From the NCBI GenBank assembly GCA_051745395.1, contig JBNJEA010000082.1, forward strand, positions 1-14,227: a DNA stretch of 14,227 bases. Reading direction: 5' to 3'. The translations under genes were made by a program, and so were the position numbers. Every line of letters begins with the position of its first letter. The first letter of the stretch is position 1. Below the pieces are notes generated by a model, which was not told the DNA's origin, did no database searches, and saw only the letters and a list, made by a program, of their open reading frames with translations. The stretch comes from JBNJEA01 sp051745395 (GTDB lineage: Bacteria; Desulfobacterota; Desulfobacteria; Desulfobacterales; Desulfosalsimonadaceae). Positions 14,077 to 14,227 of the stretch are shown piece after piece.

Positions 14077-14227
14077 CTATGGGACCGGATCCACGCCGCC
14101 CGGGTGAAACGGGTGACATTTTAAAATCCGTTTTATCGCCAGTTTGCCGCCGTACAGGATACCATGACGCGAAATAGACTCATGGGCATATGCCGAGCAC
14201 GTCGGGTAAAACCGGCACCGGGGCCCC
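14077..14227 (-). CDS. yidD: YidD, membrane protein insertion efficiency factor (partial)
   Basis: The last 49 codons of yidD enter from the right edge; the N-terminus is outside the window. The visible part begins GPRCRFYPTCSAYA, the conserved cysteine-containing signature of the family (UPF0161). It continues with HESISRHGILYGGKLAIKRI and ends LKCHPFHPGGVDPVP and a TAG stop (14077-14079), the usual C-terminal motif. YidD is a small membrane-associated protein that assists YidC-dependent insertion. In many bacteria it lies directly before yidC, often after rpmH and rnpA; here about 570 bases separate the two. No automatic long frame marks it because it is cut by the window edge. Confidence 0.95.
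   Translation of the reverse strand, partial: GPRCRFYPTCSAYAHESISRHGILYGGKLAIKRILKCHPFHPGGVDPVP

Overview
The window comes from a Gram-negative anaerobe, most likely a Desulfobacterota (deltaproteobacterial, Desulfobacteraceae-like) genome. This is inferred from three things. There is an oxygen-sensitive class III ribonucleotide reductase with its activase. The YidC has the long periplasmic domain of Gram-negative bacteria, and two lipoprotein-type signals are present. An acyl-CoA dehydrogenase and small membrane proteins have the look of sulfate-reducer genes. No rRNA, tRNA, CRISPR array or transposase gene was found.

Left part (1-2513). The end of a CcdA/DsbD-like membrane protein is followed 20 bases later by a lipoprotein-like thioredoxin with a WCTYC site, a probable redox pair. 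A NudL-type NUDIX hydrolase comes next. A small two-helix membrane protein converges on it from the other strand. A ChaN-family lipoprotein follows.

Middle (2514-7258). nrdD and nrdG form a tight operon behind a TTGACA promoter embedded in two identical NrdR-like boxes 30 bp apart. A single-gene acyl-CoA dehydrogenase unit follows, with its own promoter and a perfect TTACGT-TG-ACGTAA operator-like palindrome. A 64-residue membrane protein with a TTG start ends in an 18-bp tandem duplication.

Right part (7259-14227), all genes on the minus strand. Read in transcription order it is yidD (partial), yidC, khpB/jag, mnmE, then a 700-bp gene-poor stretch, then a YkgJ-type cysteine-cluster gene translationally coupled to a hypothetical gene. 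yidD-yidC-jag-mnmE is the conserved origin-proximal block of bacterial chromosomes. A perfect parS site (TGTTTCACGTGAAACA) lies 500 bp beyond mnmE, which supports a position close to oriC.

The unusual content is in the spacers. The mnmE-to-YkgJ gap holds parS with degenerate half-sites, a 25-bp direct repeat and a 193-bp nested palindrome that looks like a MITE or other non-autonomous element. Two related copies of a smaller CGCAAAGCCGCCA hairpin repeat sit at 7317 and 10697. The yidD-yidC junction is split by about 560 bp of hairpin-rich non-coding sequence that ends in a strong intrinsic terminator, with a new promoter for yidC behind it. No complete new enzymatic or defence system is visible. 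The best candidates for undescribed biology are this spacer (possible structured RNA) and the palindromic elements.
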